DNA of 64,000 nt from Planococcus shixiaomingii (GCF_030413615.1 NZ_CP129236.1:3332001-3396000), one strand, 5' to 3'; shown: positions 23,809 to 33,886, counted from the stretch's first letter. Made by a program: numbers and translations. The notes: generated by a model not told the origin, from the sequence alone.

Positions 23809-25406
23809 ACAGCCACTGCTCCGTCCGTACGTGATTCAGTGCCGCCCGATAATACGCCCGTTTCCGGGTTTCTCCAAATAATTTGTCCGCGGCCAAATGC
23901 TCCGCCATCTGTTGCCACTTGGATGTGATGCCCTTTTCGAGTTAATTCCTGTGCCAAGTAGTTTGGAAAGTGCGGTTCCACCAATACTGTCTTCCCTTCA
24001 ATCCATTGCCATCTTGGCGCATCAAGCGCAGCTTGCGGATTCAACAAATAATCGATGGTATTGGTCACCACTTGGAAATGGCCTTGTGGCTGCATATAGC
24101 CTCCCATTACGCCAAACGGGCCGACGGCTTTTCCGTCTTTCGACAAAAAACCTGGAATAATTGTATGGTATGTGCGTTTTCCACCGCGCAGGACATTCGG
24201 ATGATCCGGGTTAAGCGAGAAGTCGGCTCCGCGGTTTTGCAGGCTGATTCCCGTGCCCGGAACAACGATGCCCGAACCAAAGCCCATGTAATTGCTTTGG
24301 ATATAGGAAATCATATTGCCTTCTTCATCTGCTGCTGACAAATACACCGTACCGCCTTTCGGCAACTCATACGGTTCTGGAAGAGAGGCCGTTTCGCCAA
24401 TCGTTTCTGCACGTTTTTGCGCATAGCCTTCAGACAGCAGATGTTCGACGTCTATAGGCATTTCCGCTGATTCCGTAATAAATTCCTTGCCGTCTGTAAA
24501 CGCCAGCTTCATCGCTTCAATTTGTTCATGATAGGTTTCTGCTGATTGCCATTTCGGTTCGTTCAGGTTTTTATAAATATTGAGTGCCATTAATGCGACC
24601 ATGCCTTGGCCGTTTGGCGGAATTTCCCATACATCGTACCCGCGGTAGTTGGCCGATACCGGTTCTACCCATTCCGGCTTATAAGCTGCCAAATCTTCTT
24701 TTGACAAGAAACCGTTGTGCTTCTGTACATAATCTGCAATTTTTTCTGCCAGCGCCCCTTCATAAAATGAACGGGCATCTGTTTCACCGATTTCCCTTAA
24801 AGTAGAAGCATGCCCCGGCGATGACCACATTTCACCAATTTCCGGCGCTTTGCCGTTTGGCGCAAACAAATCGAACCAGGCTTGGTATTCCTCTGCCGTA
24901 AAAGAAGTTTTAAATTTTTCATAAGCCAGTTTCCAGTACTTCCCGAGAATCGGTGTTAATGGATACCCTTCTTCCGCGTAACGGATGGCCGGTTTCAAAG
25001 CTTCGGCAAGCGGCAGCTTCCCGAATTTGCGCGACAGTTCAGCCCAAGCAGCCGGAGCACCTGGAACTGTAATCGGAACGACTCCATTTACCGGCATTTT
25101 TTCATGGCCAAGCGCTTTTACCGCCTCAGGAGAAATGCTTTGAGGGGCAGGGCCGGAACTGTTTAATCCATGCAATTTGTCTTTTACCCACACAAGCGCA
25201 AATGCATCTCCGCCAATGCCGTTCGATGTCGGTTCCACTACTGTTAACGCTGCCGCAGTGGCAATCGCTGCATCAATGGCGTTTCCGCCGTTTTGCATCA
25301 CTTCAATTCCCGCTTGTGCGGCTAAAGGCTGTGATGTTGCAACCATTCCTTTTTTTGAAAATACCGTGTGCCGTTTTGATTGAAACGGATGTTGTAAGTA
25401 GTCCAT
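23802..25406 (-). CDS. gamma-glutamyltransferase, cytosolic (YwrD-like)
   Basis: Cleaves gamma-glutamyl amides such as glutathione. The 534 aa protein lacks a signal peptide, unlike secreted GGT, so it should act in the cytosol. The conserved stretch GGTVYLSAADEEGNMISYIQS places the nucleophile Thr at residue 353, where autoprocessing would yield the large and small subunits. GSGIVVPGTGISLQNRGADFS and GPFGVMGGYMQPQGHFQV follow as in the small subunit. It sits directly downstream of the peptide ABC transporter genes and overlaps the first chromate-transporter gene, so it is part of one transcript. Substrate inferred, not shown. Confidence 0.88.
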   Translation of the reverse strand: MDYLQHPFQSKRHTVFSKKGMVATSQPLAAQAGIEVMQNGGNAIDAAIATAAALTVVEPTSNGIGGDAFALVWVKDKLHGLNSSGPAPQSISPEAVKALGHEKMPVNGVVPITVPGAPAAWAELSRKFGKLPLAEALKPAIRYAEEGYPLTPILGKYWKLAYEKFKTSFTAEEYQAWFDLFAPNGKAPEIGEMWSSPGHASTLREIGETDARSFYEGALAEKIADYVQKHNGFLSKEDLAAYKPEWVEPVSANYRGYDVWEIPPNGQGMVALMALNIYKNLNEPKWQSAETYHEQIEAMKLAFTDGKEFITESAEMPIDVEHLLSEGYAQKRAETIGETASLPEPYELPKGGTVYLSAADEEGNMISYIQSNYMGFGSGIVVPGTGISLQNRGADFSLNPDHPNVLRGGKRTYHTIIPGFLSKDGKAVGPFGVMGGYMQPQGHFQVVTNTIDYLLNPQAALDAPRWQWIEGKTVLVEPHFPNYLAQELTRKGHHIQVATDGGAFGRGQIIWRNPETGVLSGGTESRTDGAVAVW

Positions 25407-25462
25407 GAAATTCCTCCAGTATCATGATAAGAGCCAGCTGCAGGAGAGTCCCTGCACCCGGC

Positions 25463-26467
25463 TCACAGTTTAACGCCAGCAAAATGGCATGCCGCAAAAT
25501 GGCCTTCTTCATGTTCGATGAATTCGGGTTTATCTACTTTGCAAACTTCTTGGGCCATCGGACAACGTGTATGGAATACACAGCCGCTTGGCGGGTTTGA
25601 CGGGTTCGGCATATCACCGACCAGGCGAATCCGTTCTCTTTTCGCATTCATGTTTGGCCTTGGAATTGCTGATAATAAAGCTCTGGTATACGGATGGAGC
25701 GGATTGTTGAAGATTTTTGAAACGTCGCTCATTTCAACAGTATGACCTAAATACATCACCAATACCCGATCACAAAAATAACGGATGACACCTAAATCAT
25801 GAGAAATAAACATATATGACAAATTATACTTTTTCTGTAATGATTTTAGCAATTTTAATACTTGGGCTTGGACAGATACGTCCAATGCTGAAACGGCTTC
25901 ATCGCAAATGATGAATTGCGGATTTAAGGCGATTGCTCTTGCAATGCCAATCCGCTGGCGCTGTCCGCCGCTGAACTCATGAGGATAGCGGTCATAGTGC
26001 TCAGCTTTCAGCCCAACCTCTTTTAACAAATCCACTACGGCATCTTTGCGTTCTTTCGCCTGCATGTCTGTATGCATCCGGAAAACTTCATCCAACGCAT
26101 GGCCTACACGCTGGCGAGGGTTTAATGAAGCATACGGATCCTGGAAAATCATCTGCATTTCTTTTACAAATTTCTTTTTCTCTTTGCGCTTCAAATCTTG
26201 TATTTCTTCATTGTTAAATATGATTTTGCCATCCGTCAATTCTTCCAATCCGAGAATTGTCCGCCCAAGCGTCGACTTCCCGCATCCGGATTCGCCTACA
26301 ATACCGAGGCTTTCTCCCTTATATAGCTTCAAGGATACCGATTCAACAGCTTTCACATTGCCTTGGACGCGTTTTAAAATACCTCCTTTTATCGGAAAAT
26401 ATTTTCTGACTCCATTCAATTCCAACAATACTTCAGGCTTTGACGGCGACTTTACCGTTGTTTCCAT
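25463..26467 (-). CDS. peptide ABC transporter ATPase (OppF/DppF-type)
   Basis: A 334 aa ABC ATPase. Walker [12 protein letters not shown], signature FSGGQRQRIGI and Walker B FIICDEAVSALD are intact, and the C-terminal oligo/dipeptide extension PSNPPSGCVFHTRCPMAQEVC carries the cysteines common to this subgroup. Start: the ATG at 26467 has GGGGAGG about 8 nt upstream. The start overlaps the 3' end of the DppD-type gene by 35 bp. It energises uptake with the partner ATPase. Confidence 0.92.
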   Translation of the reverse strand: METTVKSPSKPEVLLELNGVRKYFPIKGGILKRVQGNVKAVESVSLKLYKGESLGIVGESGCGKSTLGRTILGLEELTDGKIIFNNEEIQDLKRKEKKKFVKEMQMIFQDPYASLNPRQRVGHALDEVFRMHTDMQAKERKDAVVDLLKEVGLKAEHYDRYPHEFSGGQRQRIGIARAIALNPQFIICDEAVSALDVSVQAQVLKLLKSLQKKYNLSYMFISHDLGVIRYFCDRVLVMYLGHTVEMSDVSKIFNNPLHPYTRALLSAIPRPNMNAKRERIRLVGDMPNPSNPPSGCVFHTRCPMAQEVCKVDKPEFIEHEEGHFAACHFAGVKL

Positions 26468-27446
26468 CTTTTTCGGCCTCCCCTTCAGCAAGCCAGCAAC
26501 TCGCAGAATGTCCTTTTGATACAGTAAATTGAGGCGGCTCGTGAATTTTGCATTTTTCCATTGCAAATTTGCAGCGCGGATGGAACCGGCAGCCTGGGAT
26601 ATGTTCGTTCAATCCAGGCATATTGCCAGGAATCGGTTCAAGTTCAAAATCCGGATCATCAACATTGGGTACGGAATTCAATAAGCCGATTGTATAAGGA
26701 TGCTGCGGGTTGTTGAAAATCTCTTCTACTGGCCCTTCTTCGATTTTCTTCCCTGCGTACATGACCATTACCCGGTCGGCGACTTCTGCAACGACACCCA
26801 TATCATGAGTAATCATGAGAACGCCCATATCAAGCTTTTCCTTCAAATCGTTGATCAAATCCAAAATTTGCGCTTGGATGGTTACGTCTAAAGCCGTAGT
26901 CGGCTCATCCGCGATCAATAAGCTCGGATGGCACGCCAAGGCCATTGCAATCATGACCCGCTGGCGCATCCCTCCGCTCAATTCATGTGGATATTGATTT
27001 AGCCGCTTTTCCGGATTTGGAATACCTACTTGCCTAAGAAGTTCAATACTTTGTATTGACGCTTCTGTTTTTGAGATTTGATGATGCATGAACAAAGGCT
27101 CTCTCAGTTGATAGCCAATCGTCAATACAGGATTCAACGCTGTCATCGGCTCTTGAAAAATCATCGACATTTTATTGCCGCGCAGCTTTCGCATTTGTTC
27201 GTTTGAAAGCTTGTGGAGAGGTTCGTTGTTTAATAGAATCTCTCCGCTTTCAATTACGCCATTCGATGCCAGTAAGCGCATGATCGATAACGACGTGATG
27301 CTTTTCCCGCACCCTGATTCTCCTACAATACAAAGTGTTTCCCCTTTATCGACATGAAAAGAGACACCTTTGACCGCTTGCAATGAACCCTCAGCTGTAC
27401 GAAACGACGTCACTAAATTTTTCACTTCAAGTAATGTCTCTGCCAT
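26433..27446 (-). CDS. peptide ABC transporter ATPase (OppD/DppD-type)
   Basis: A 337 aa ABC ATPase: Walker [12 protein letters not shown], signature [12 protein letters not shown], Walker [13 protein letters not shown], and the OppD-type tail [17 protein letters not shown]. It works as a heterodimer with the DppF-type partner downstream. Context: binding protein gene ends 8 bp upstream. Confidence 0.93.
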   Translation of the reverse strand: MAETLLEVKNLVTSFRTAEGSLQAVKGVSFHVDKGETLCIVGESGCGKSITSLSIMRLLASNGVIESGEILLNNEPLHKLSNEQMRKLRGNKMSMIFQEPMTALNPVLTIGYQLREPLFMHHQISKTEASIQSIELLRQVGIPNPEKRLNQYPHELSGGMRQRVMIAMALACHPSLLIADEPTTALDVTIQAQILDLINDLKEKLDMGVLMITHDMGVVAEVADRVMVMYAGKKIEEGPVEEIFNNPQHPYTIGLLNSVPNVDDPDFELEPIPGNMPGLNEHIPGCRFHPRCKFAMEKCKIHEPPQFTVSKGHSASCWLAEGEAEKDGNNGKVAVKA

Positions 27447-27454
27447 ATTCTCCC

Positions 27455-29017
27455 CTACTCTCTTGTTACCTTATACAGGCTCCATTGGCCGTTCGGATCC
27501 ATTTCCAAGCCTTTGATCTTATTATCAGTAGCAGAAGTTATTACCCCATGGTACATAACGACTCCAACATCTTCGTTAAGCAATAGTTCGTTCGCTTGGT
27601 TCAAGTATTCTTCGCGTTCTGCCTGATTTACAGTTGTACGTGATTGTTCAACCAATTTATCGAATTCCGGGTTGTTGTACTGGGACATATTCGAAACACC
27701 AACGTTGTCAGAATGGAAGTTCGGATAAAGCATTTCAGAGCCGTCACCAGTTACGTTCGACCAGCTCAAGAATGTAAGGTCATAATCACCAGCACGTGCT
27801 GTATCCAAGAATGTAGCCCATTCCATCGTTTCAATTTGAACGTCGAAACCGGCTTCAGTCAATTGAGATTGGACAATTTCAGCCATTTGAACGAAAGTGC
27901 CGCGGTTAGCAGCAAGCAATTTGATCGGCTCATCGCCAAAACCGTTGTCTTCAACTAATTTTTTCGCTGCCTCAGGATCATAAGCAGTGGCGCCGTCAGC
28001 GGCAGCTTCATTGTAGCCAAAAACTTTCGGTCCGATAATGCTGTCGTTTCTAACACCTAAACCGTTCAGTTGATCAACGATCGCATCACGGTCTACAGCA
28101 GCAGCAACAGCTTTACGGAATTCAGGATTTTGTCCGCGCTCTGTCGCATGGTTCGGCGACAGCCAGTAAACCGGCGTCCCTTCTTGCTTTGTCACTTCTA
28201 CATTTTCAATCGCTTCAATACGCGATAATTGATCTGCAGGCAATGCATCAAGGAAGTTGACTTCCCCTGTTTGCAGCATTGAAATCGCTGTTGAAGTTTC
28301 AGGGACTACTTTGAATGTAACTTTAGAAAGTGTCGGAGCTCCACCCCAATAATCTTCGTTCTTTTCAAGGACAATTTGGTCGCCAGTTGACCAGCTGACA
28401 AATTTGAATGGTCCAGTTCCGACAGGTTCTTTCATTAGATCTTGTTTTTCATCAGCAGTTGGTGAAACGATAGATGCGTTCGAGTGAGATAAAGCTGCCA
28501 CCATTGAACCATATGGATATTTCGTTTTGATTTCTACAGTTAAATCATCAACAGCTGTGATTTCTTCCACCGGCTCTAACAGTGAAGCACGTGGTGCCGC
28601 AGTTGCCGGATCGCGCAATTTGTCAAATGTATACTTAACAGCTTCTGCATTAAAAGGCGTTCCGTCTTGGAAAGTGACGCCTTCCTTCAATTTGATCGTC
28701 CAAGTCAATTCATCCGGGTTTTCAAAAGACTCCGCAAGTTTTGGTACAAGTTCCAATGTTTTAGGGTCGCGTTCGAATAATGTTTCGTATACTTGTCCAA
28801 TTACACTGGAAGATACCGAGTCGTTCGTTAAGATTGGGGAAAGGCCAACTGCATCTGTAGTCGATGCATAGATGATTTCTTGGCCTTCTGCCGGTGTATC
28901 AGAACCTGAAGAAGAAGAATCCGAAGTTTCTGCGTTTTCCGGAATTGTACTTTGTGAACATGCAGCTAATAAGATCATGCCGAGTACCGTTAAGAATACT
29001 AACCAATATTTTTTCAT
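27455..29017 (-). CDS. peptide ABC transporter substrate-binding lipoprotein
   Basis: A 520 aa lipoprotein: signal MKKYWLVFLTVLGMILLAAC with lipobox LAAC, then a Ser/Gly/Glu linker and an SBP family 5 fold (YETLFERDPKTLELVPKLAES, LRDPATAAPRASLLEPVEEI, SNVTGDGSEMLYPNFHS). Family-5 proteins bind di- and oligopeptides, nickel, or glutathione. The GGT gene in the same operon makes gamma-glutamyl peptides or glutathione a possible substrate. In this operon the binding protein is between the second permease and the first ATPase, an uncommon order. Confidence 0.92.
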   Translation of the reverse strand: MKKYWLVFLTVLGMILLAACSQSTIPENAETSDSSSSGSDTPAEGQEIIYASTTDAVGLSPILTNDSVSSSVIGQVYETLFERDPKTLELVPKLAESFENPDELTWTIKLKEGVTFQDGTPFNAEAVKYTFDKLRDPATAAPRASLLEPVEEITAVDDLTVEIKTKYPYGSMVAALSHSNASIVSPTADEKQDLMKEPVGTGPFKFVSWSTGDQIVLEKNEDYWGGAPTLSKVTFKVVPETSTAISMLQTGEVNFLDALPADQLSRIEAIENVEVTKQEGTPVYWLSPNHATERGQNPEFRKAVAAAVDRDAIVDQLNGLGVRNDSIIGPKVFGYNEAAADGATAYDPEAAKKLVEDNGFGDEPIKLLAANRGTFVQMAEIVQSQLTEAGFDVQIETMEWATFLDTARAGDYDLTFLSWSNVTGDGSEMLYPNFHSDNVGVSNMSQYNNPEFDKLVEQSRTTVNQAEREEYLNQANELLLNEDVGVVMYHGVITSATDNKIKGLEMDPNGQWSLYKVTRE

Positions 29018-29037
29018 TTATATTCCTCCGTCTGTTT

Positions 29038-29925
29038 TTATTCTTGTAAATCCATATTTGGATCAAGCGCGTCCCGCAAACCATCGCCAAGGACGTTAAA
29101 TGCGAATACAGTCAGCATGATGGCAATCCCTGGAACAACAGTCAAATGCGGTGAGGACCACATGAACGCTTGCCCTTGAGAAATCATCGCGCCCCATTCA
29201 GGGGTGGGCGGTTGTGCCCCGAGTCCCAGGTAACTAAGTGAAGCAGTTGAGAGAATGGCAGTCGCCATCCGCATTGTTGCAAAAACGATTATCGGAGCGG
29301 AAGCATTCGGCAAAATATGCCGAACCATGATCCGCAGATCAGAAGCCCCCATTGACCGCATTGCCATGATGTATTCTTTCTCTTTAATAGAAAGAACGGA
29401 ACCGCGGACAATCCGCGCGCATGTCGGAATCGACCAAATACTGATAGCAATCGCAACGTTTACCAGGCTTGTGCCAAGAATTGCGATGATCAACATCGCA
29501 AGCAAAATTCCTGGGAACGAGAAAAGCAAATCGACAAATCGCATGATGATGGCATCCAATTTCCGGTAATATCCGGCCAGCATGCCCAGTAAAACTCCAC
29601 CAATTAAACCAAGTGTGACGGCTATACTGCCGACTACTAAGGAAATCCGTGCACCGTAGACGATACGGCTCCATACATCCCGGCCGTAATTATCTGTCCC
29701 CAGCCAATGTCCTGGACTGAATACCGGCAGCTCACTGTCAGCTAAGGTTTGCTTGATGGGGTCATGCGTTGTGATCATCGGCGCAAAAATAGCCATTAGT
29801 ATTTGCAGCAAGACAATTATGAGTCCGATGACGGCCAATTTATTTTTAAACAGCCGCTTCATCGTAGTAACGATATATTTTTCTCGCTTTTTCTCTTTTA
29901 ATTCTACTGCCTCAATCGTTGTCAT
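29038..29925 (-). CDS. peptide ABC transporter permease (DppC-type)
   Basis: A 295 aa membrane protein of the OppC/DppC group: hydrophobic segment at LAVIGLIIVLLQILMAIFAP, and the EAA-type loop IMAMRSMGASDLRIMVRHILPNA before the last segments. The extended N-terminus with KEKKREKY is typical. Works with the DppB-type permease. The gene begins 14 bp after the DppB-type stop. Confidence 0.93.
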   Translation of the reverse strand: MTTIEAVELKEKKREKYIVTTMKRLFKNKLAVIGLIIVLLQILMAIFAPMITTHDPIKQTLADSELPVFSPGHWLGTDNYGRDVWSRIVYGARISLVVGSIAVTLGLIGGVLLGMLAGYYRKLDAIIMRFVDLLFSFPGILLAMLIIAILGTSLVNVAIAISIWSIPTCARIVRGSVLSIKEKEYIMAMRSMGASDLRIMVRHILPNASAPIIVFATMRMATAILSTASLSYLGLGAQPPTPEWGAMISQGQAFMWSSPHLTVVPGIAIMLTVFAFNVLGDGLRDALDPNMDLQE

Positions 29926-29939
29926 AGCATTCCCCCCCT

Positions 29940-30881
29940 TTAATCGTATTTGATGCGTGGATCGATATAGGTATAGACAATATCAACAATTAAATTGACC
30001 AGAACGAACAACGAGGCGACTAGCAGGACAGCGCCTTGAACCATCGGGAAGTCGCGGGCTGCGATAGCGTCAATCATTAGACGCCCAACTCCATTTATGG
30101 CAAAAACCTTTTCTGTAATAATGGTGCCGCCAAGGAGGAAACCAAAATTCAATCCAATGACAGTGATGATCGGAATCATTGCATTTTTTAATGTGTGGAT
30201 CCAGATAACGCTGCTTTCTTTAACTCCTTTGGCACGGGCCGTTCTCACATAATCTGCTCGAATAACTTCAAGCATTGAAGATCTTGTCATCCGGGCAATC
30301 ATCGCTGCTGAACCAGTTCCGAGCGTAATCGCCGGCAATATTAGCTCTTTAATGCCGGCAACTGTATAGAACGGATTAGATAGCCCTCCGACCGGCAGCC
30401 ATTGAAGGTTGACGGCAAAGATGAGGATAAGCAGCGCACCCAGCCAGAAGTTCGGTATTGAAATGCCGGCAAGCGCGAATGTTGTAGCTGACACATCCAG
30501 TAAAGAGTTTTGCTTCAAAGCTGACACCAACCCTGTCAGAATGCCAATAATTACTGCTACGATCATACTGGCAATCGCAAGTTTCAAGGTGTTCGGAAAT
30601 CGGACGGCAATGGCATCAGCCACCGGTTGAGTCGTTTGGTAAGAATAACCGAAGTCTCCTTGAAGCGCATTGCCGACATAACGTGCATACTGCTGAAGAA
30701 ACGGATCATCCAACCCTAAATTTGATCTAATGGCAGCAATGTCAGATTCAGTTGCAGTCGGCCCGCCAATAATAGCCGCTGGATCTCCTGGCGCTATATA
30801 CATGGAAGAAAAAACTAAAAATGAAATCCCTAAAAGTAAAAATAGCAATTGCAACGCTCGACGAATAATTAAAGAAACCAA
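29940..30881 (-). CDS. peptide ABC transporter permease (DppB-type)
   Basis: A 313 aa membrane protein: N-terminal MVSLIIRRALQLLFLLLGISF, the PGDPA motif of DppB-type subunits, and the EAA loop DYVRTARAKGVKESSVIWIHTLKNAM. First gene of the operon as read on the minus strand, so its upstream region (30882-31345) should hold the promoter. A GGAGGTGGGGTTTTG ribosome site is present. Confidence 0.93.
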   Translation of the reverse strand: MVSLIIRRALQLLFLLLGISFLVFSSMYIAPGDPAAIIGGPTATESDIAAIRSNLGLDDPFLQQYARYVGNALQGDFGYSYQTTQPVADAIAVRFPNTLKLAIASMIVAVIIGILTGLVSALKQNSLLDVSATTFALAGISIPNFWLGALLILIFAVNLQWLPVGGLSNPFYTVAGIKELILPAITLGTGSAAMIARMTRSSMLEVIRADYVRTARAKGVKESSVIWIHTLKNAMIPIITVIGLNFGFLLGGTIITEKVFAINGVGRLMIDAIAARDFPMVQGAVLLVASLFVLVNLIVDIVYTYIDPRIKYD

Positions 30882-31345
30882 AACCCCACCTCCTTATCAT
30901 TTGTTAACCAATTTCTCTAATTTACTTAACAAAAGTAAATCGTTTGATAAATTCGATTATAAAGTAATGAATAATAAAAATCTATACGAATTTTCAAAAA
31001 ATTAATAATTTATCATTTTTTATTTACAAGAAGATAAGACAGAATAGAATTCACTTACTTTTTGTCAGTAATATATAGCAACAAATCTTTTTTTGTTCCC
31101 AGAATATATAACTGCTTTCAATCCATTTTGTAAGGAGAACAGAAAAAAACTGCAGCAAAAGTCAATTGCTGCAGAAATGCTTTGTTTTTGATCGTTTATT
31201 CTTTTGGCTGATTTTTCTCCTTTTAAATTGGTTATTGCTATTAAAATCACTGCACGTTTTTTTAAACTCTTTACCCTGGATTTAGTTAGCATCGTCCGCT
31301 ATAAAAAACGAAAAAGCTTGCAGCAAATTAATTTGCTGCAAGCTT
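30882..31345. other. gap between peptide operon and lrp
   Basis: Very A+T-rich from 30900 to 31070, likely holding the peptide operon promoter; I cannot name boxes with confidence. It also contains two hairpins with nearly the same stem (31144-31176 and 31314-31347). A 75-residue minus-strand reading at 31065-31292 spans one hairpin and shows no family; I do not call it a gene. Confidence 0.5.
31144..31176 (-). terminator. distal hairpin, terminator-like
   Basis: CTGCAGCAA / TTGCTGCAG hairpin; on the minus strand it is followed by TTTTTTT. Its stem shares GCAGCAAA/TTGCTGC with the lrp terminator 170 bp away. Confidence 0.65.
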
Positions 31346-31347
31346 TT
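31314..31347 (-). terminator. lrp terminator
   Basis: AGCTTGCAGCAAA / TTTGCTGCAAGCT hairpin with A tract to the left (T tract on minus strand), at the lrp stop. Confidence 0.85.
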
Positions 31348-31795
31348 ATAGTTTAAGACCGTTTCTGCTTTTAAATCGGCGAAGAAGAATATGGCTTTCT
31401 ACTCTCGTAATGCCTTCAAGTGCATACAGCTCTTCATTGATAAACTTTTCCAAATCCATGAAATCGTCAACCAGAACATGCATATGTAGGGTAGAAGGCC
31501 CGGTCATTTGATAACAGCTCGCCACACTTGGGTTGTCGGCCAATGCTTGCGCCACCTCAACAAGCGACGAAGGCTCGCAATCCACTTCAAAAAATCCGGA
31601 AACTTTCTTCCCTACTTTTTCACTGTTGATTACAACTGTAAACTTCTCGATGACTCCTTCTTCCGATAGGTTGTGAACCCGTTCCCGAACTGCAACCCGC
31701 GAGAGATTTAATTCTTTGCCAATATCCACATAAGAGCTCCGGCCATTCACCGTCAACAGTTCCAAAATTTTTCTATCGATATCATCTAGTTTCAT
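31346..31795 (-). CDS. Lrp/AsnC-family transcriptional regulator
   Basis: A 149 aa protein: N-terminal helix-turn-helix LDDIDRKILELLTVNGRSSYVDIGKELNLSRVAVRERVHNLSEEGVIEKF and C-terminal RAM domain with MTGPSTLHMHVLVDD. It binds an amino acid or related effector and regulates transport or metabolism; target unknown. It is upstream of and codirectional with the peptide transporter operon, so it could regulate it; this is inference. Ribosome site GAGGTG precedes the ATG. Confidence 0.9.
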   Translation of the reverse strand: MKLDDIDRKILELLTVNGRSSYVDIGKELNLSRVAVRERVHNLSEEGVIEKFTVVINSEKVGKKVSGFFEVDCEPSSLVEVAQALADNPSVASCYQMTGPSTLHMHVLVDDFMDLEKFINEELYALEGITRVESHILLRRFKSRNGLKL

Positions 31796-31912
31796 AAAAG
31801 CACCTCTGCGCTATAGTCTTGACTTAATTATAAGTCTTTCTCTTCCGTTTGGAAAGGAATATATTATATCTTTTTCCGTTTTGAAAGTAGAAGCAAGAGT
31901 TTTTAGTGCTTT

Positions 31913-32401
31913 CTAATTAATTAGTTTGAAATCTATACACCAAATATTTGGGGCTGCTTCAAAGTTTCTTAGTTCGACAAACCCAAAAGAGGCGTACAAT
32001 TTTTTAGCAGGAATATTTGCTTGTCCAGTACTTACTATAAATTCATGCCCTTTAAAATTTTCTAGCAAAAACGCAACTAACTTGCCGCCGATTCCCTGGC
32101 GAAAAGAATCAGGGTTTATAACAAGACGATATATGTCAATGAGTTCTCCTTCTTTTTTATACGAGATAAATCCTTTCAATTCCTCTTCAAAAAAACCGAT
32201 AAACGTTTCATCGCTCTTTTGAATATCCTCAACTGATTCTTTTAATGGAGGAATTTCTTTAGAGCCGATCAGTTCAGCTTCTATCAGATAAGCGGGAATT
32301 TGAATTGCCCACATAGCTTTTGCAACCTGTTCTTTCTGATTATCCAGTTTTTGAATCACCGAATTCCCTCCTATGGCTTCTATGCTTTTATTCATCTTCA
32401 T
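31913..32401 (-). CDS. GNAT-family N-acetyltransferase
   Basis: A 162 aa GNAT domain: VINPDSFRQGIGGKLVAFLLENF (motif A, Q/RxxGxG/A) then KKLYASFGFVELRNFE (motif B). The N-terminal arm DQTLFIGFFEEELKGFISY-type region is less conserved. Substrate not readable. A single-gene unit. Confidence 0.82.
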   Translation of the reverse strand: MKMNKSIEAIGGNSVIQKLDNQKEQVAKAMWAIQIPAYLIEAELIGSKEIPPLKESVEDIQKSDETFIGFFEEELKGFISYKKEGELIDIYRLVINPDSFRQGIGGKLVAFLLENFKGHEFIVSTGQANIPAKKLYASFGFVELRNFEAAPNIWCIDFKLIN

Positions 32402-32539
32402 ATTTCCAAAGTATTACTTTTCAAACAAAAAGTCAAAATTCTCCGTCAATACCTTGTTATGTACAGTTCTAAATGATATAGTAATTAAAAGACAGTACTA
32501 ATTATTGAATAGTAGTGAAGAAAGGAGATGAAGTGTGTT

Positions 32540-32863
32540 ATGAATATCCAGTTTAAAAAAGGCGTGCTGAATTTATGCGTCCTTGTTTTATTGGAAAAAA
32601 AGGACCGCTATGGTTATGAATTGGTCCAAAAAATTTCCGATCAGATTTCCATATCCGAAGGATCCGTTTATCCATTGTTGCGCCGATTGACAAAAGAAGG
32701 CTATTTTACAACGTATTTGCAAGAATCAACCGAAGGACCGCCGCGTAAATATTATAGATTAACTGAAGCCGGCCGAAGTTACCTGCATGAACAATTAGCT
32801 GAATGGAAAAGTTTTACCGCTGGGGTTAACCAACTAATCGAAGAGGGTGTGCAAAATGACTGA
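32540..32863 (+). CDS. PadR-family transcriptional regulator
   Basis: A 107 aa winged-helix protein: [50 protein letters not shown] and [15 protein letters not shown] define the family. An ATG at 32528 abuts the AAAGGAG site, so the ATG at 32540 (12-nt spacing) is preferred. It overlaps the following HAAS-type gene by 8 bp, the usual pairing for PadR with this class of protein. It probably represses its own operon. Confidence 0.9.
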   Translation: MNIQFKKGVLNLCVLVLLEKKDRYGYELVQKISDQISISEGSVYPLLRRLTKEGYFTTYLQESTEGPPRKYYRLTEAGRSYLHEQLAEWKSFTAGVNQLIEEGVQND

Positions 32864-33881
32864 AAACCATTTTTTGAATGAACTCAACCAAGCTTTGGCG
32901 AGGCTTCCCGAAGAAGAACGCAAAGACATCCTTCAAGACATCCAGGAATATTTTGCAAATGGTCGGCAAGACGGCAAGTCTGAGGATGACATCGCATCAG
33001 AGCTCGGCTCCCCTCAAGCCATTGCCGAAGAGCTAATGGAATCATATAATTTTTCTCAATCGGAAAACTCCTCAAAAGCTGTGAACTTGTCGAAAAGCAC
33101 TTTCGACAAGGTGGATGTGGAAATCGATACAGGTTCTCTCACGATCCACCCTTCTGTTGACGATGAGATGCACGTAGATGTAGAAGACCAGCATTACAAA
33201 CAGCAACTATTCGTCGATGTCCTTGACCGCACCCTTGTCGTAACATTGAAAAATGAAAAAAAATGGGGGTTCTTCAGTTTTAATACGAACATGAAGTCAC
33301 CTGCGGTCACTATCCAGCTGCCGCAGAAAATGTATGAACATATCAAACTTCATACAGACAACGGACGCATTGCCGGGACTGATCTTCAAAGCGTAAAATT
33401 TGATGCAAAGTCTGACAATGGGCGTATCCAGTTAAGACGAATTACAGCAAATCGACTGGTTGCTGAATCCGACAATGGTGATGTGGAACTTCGAACTGTT
33501 CAAGCAGACATGGTGGTCGTAAAAACGGATAATGGCAAAATCGATTTACAAGACATCCAAGCAAAAGAAGTGGAACTTGAAACCGATAACGGAAGCATTT
33601 CCTTGGAAAACGTCAACGGAAATATCCAAGCTGAAACCGATAACGGCCGCATCCACTTACTGGCAAACGATATCGAACGAAATATCGACTTGAAATCCGA
33701 TAACGGCAATATTGTGGTCGAGACAATGAGCGATCCAGCAAATGTCACTATTCAAGCAGACCGCGATCATGGCAAAGCAATTATCTTCAACGAAAAAGGC
33801 CGACGCTTCGTTTTTGGCGAGGGGCGCCACAACGTTCGATTGAAAACAGATAACGGCAACTTGACTGTGAAGCGCGTGTAA
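32856..33881 (+). CDS. HAAS (DUF1700)-DUF4097 protein
   Basis: A 341 aa protein. Residues 1-65 are a HAAS/DUF1700-type helical domain ([46 protein letters not shown]). The remainder is a DUF4097 beta-solenoid with eight repeats of a roughly 20-residue unit marked by [S/T]DNG. Unlike many HAAS proteins it has no obvious membrane segment. The function is unknown; PadR-HAAS pairs are linked to envelope stress in related bacteria. GAGGGTG precedes the ATG at 32856. Confidence 0.85.
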   Translation: MTENHFLNELNQALARLPEEERKDILQDIQEYFANGRQDGKSEDDIASELGSPQAIAEELMESYNFSQSENSSKAVNLSKSTFDKVDVEIDTGSLTIHPSVDDEMHVDVEDQHYKQQLFVDVLDRTLVVTLKNEKKWGFFSFNTNMKSPAVTIQLPQKMYEHIKLHTDNGRIAGTDLQSVKFDAKSDNGRIQLRRITANRLVAESDNGDVELRTVQADMVVVKTDNGKIDLQDIQAKEVELETDNGSISLENVNGNIQAETDNGRIHLLANDIERNIDLKSDNGNIVVETMSDPANVTIQADRDHGKAIIFNEKGRRFVFGEGRHNVRLKTDNGNLTVKRV

Positions 33882-33886
33882 CTAAT

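Noticed and set aside
31065..31292. 75-residue minus-strand reading between lrp and the peptide operon
   Set aside because: Weak start, spans a terminator-like hairpin, no recognisable family.
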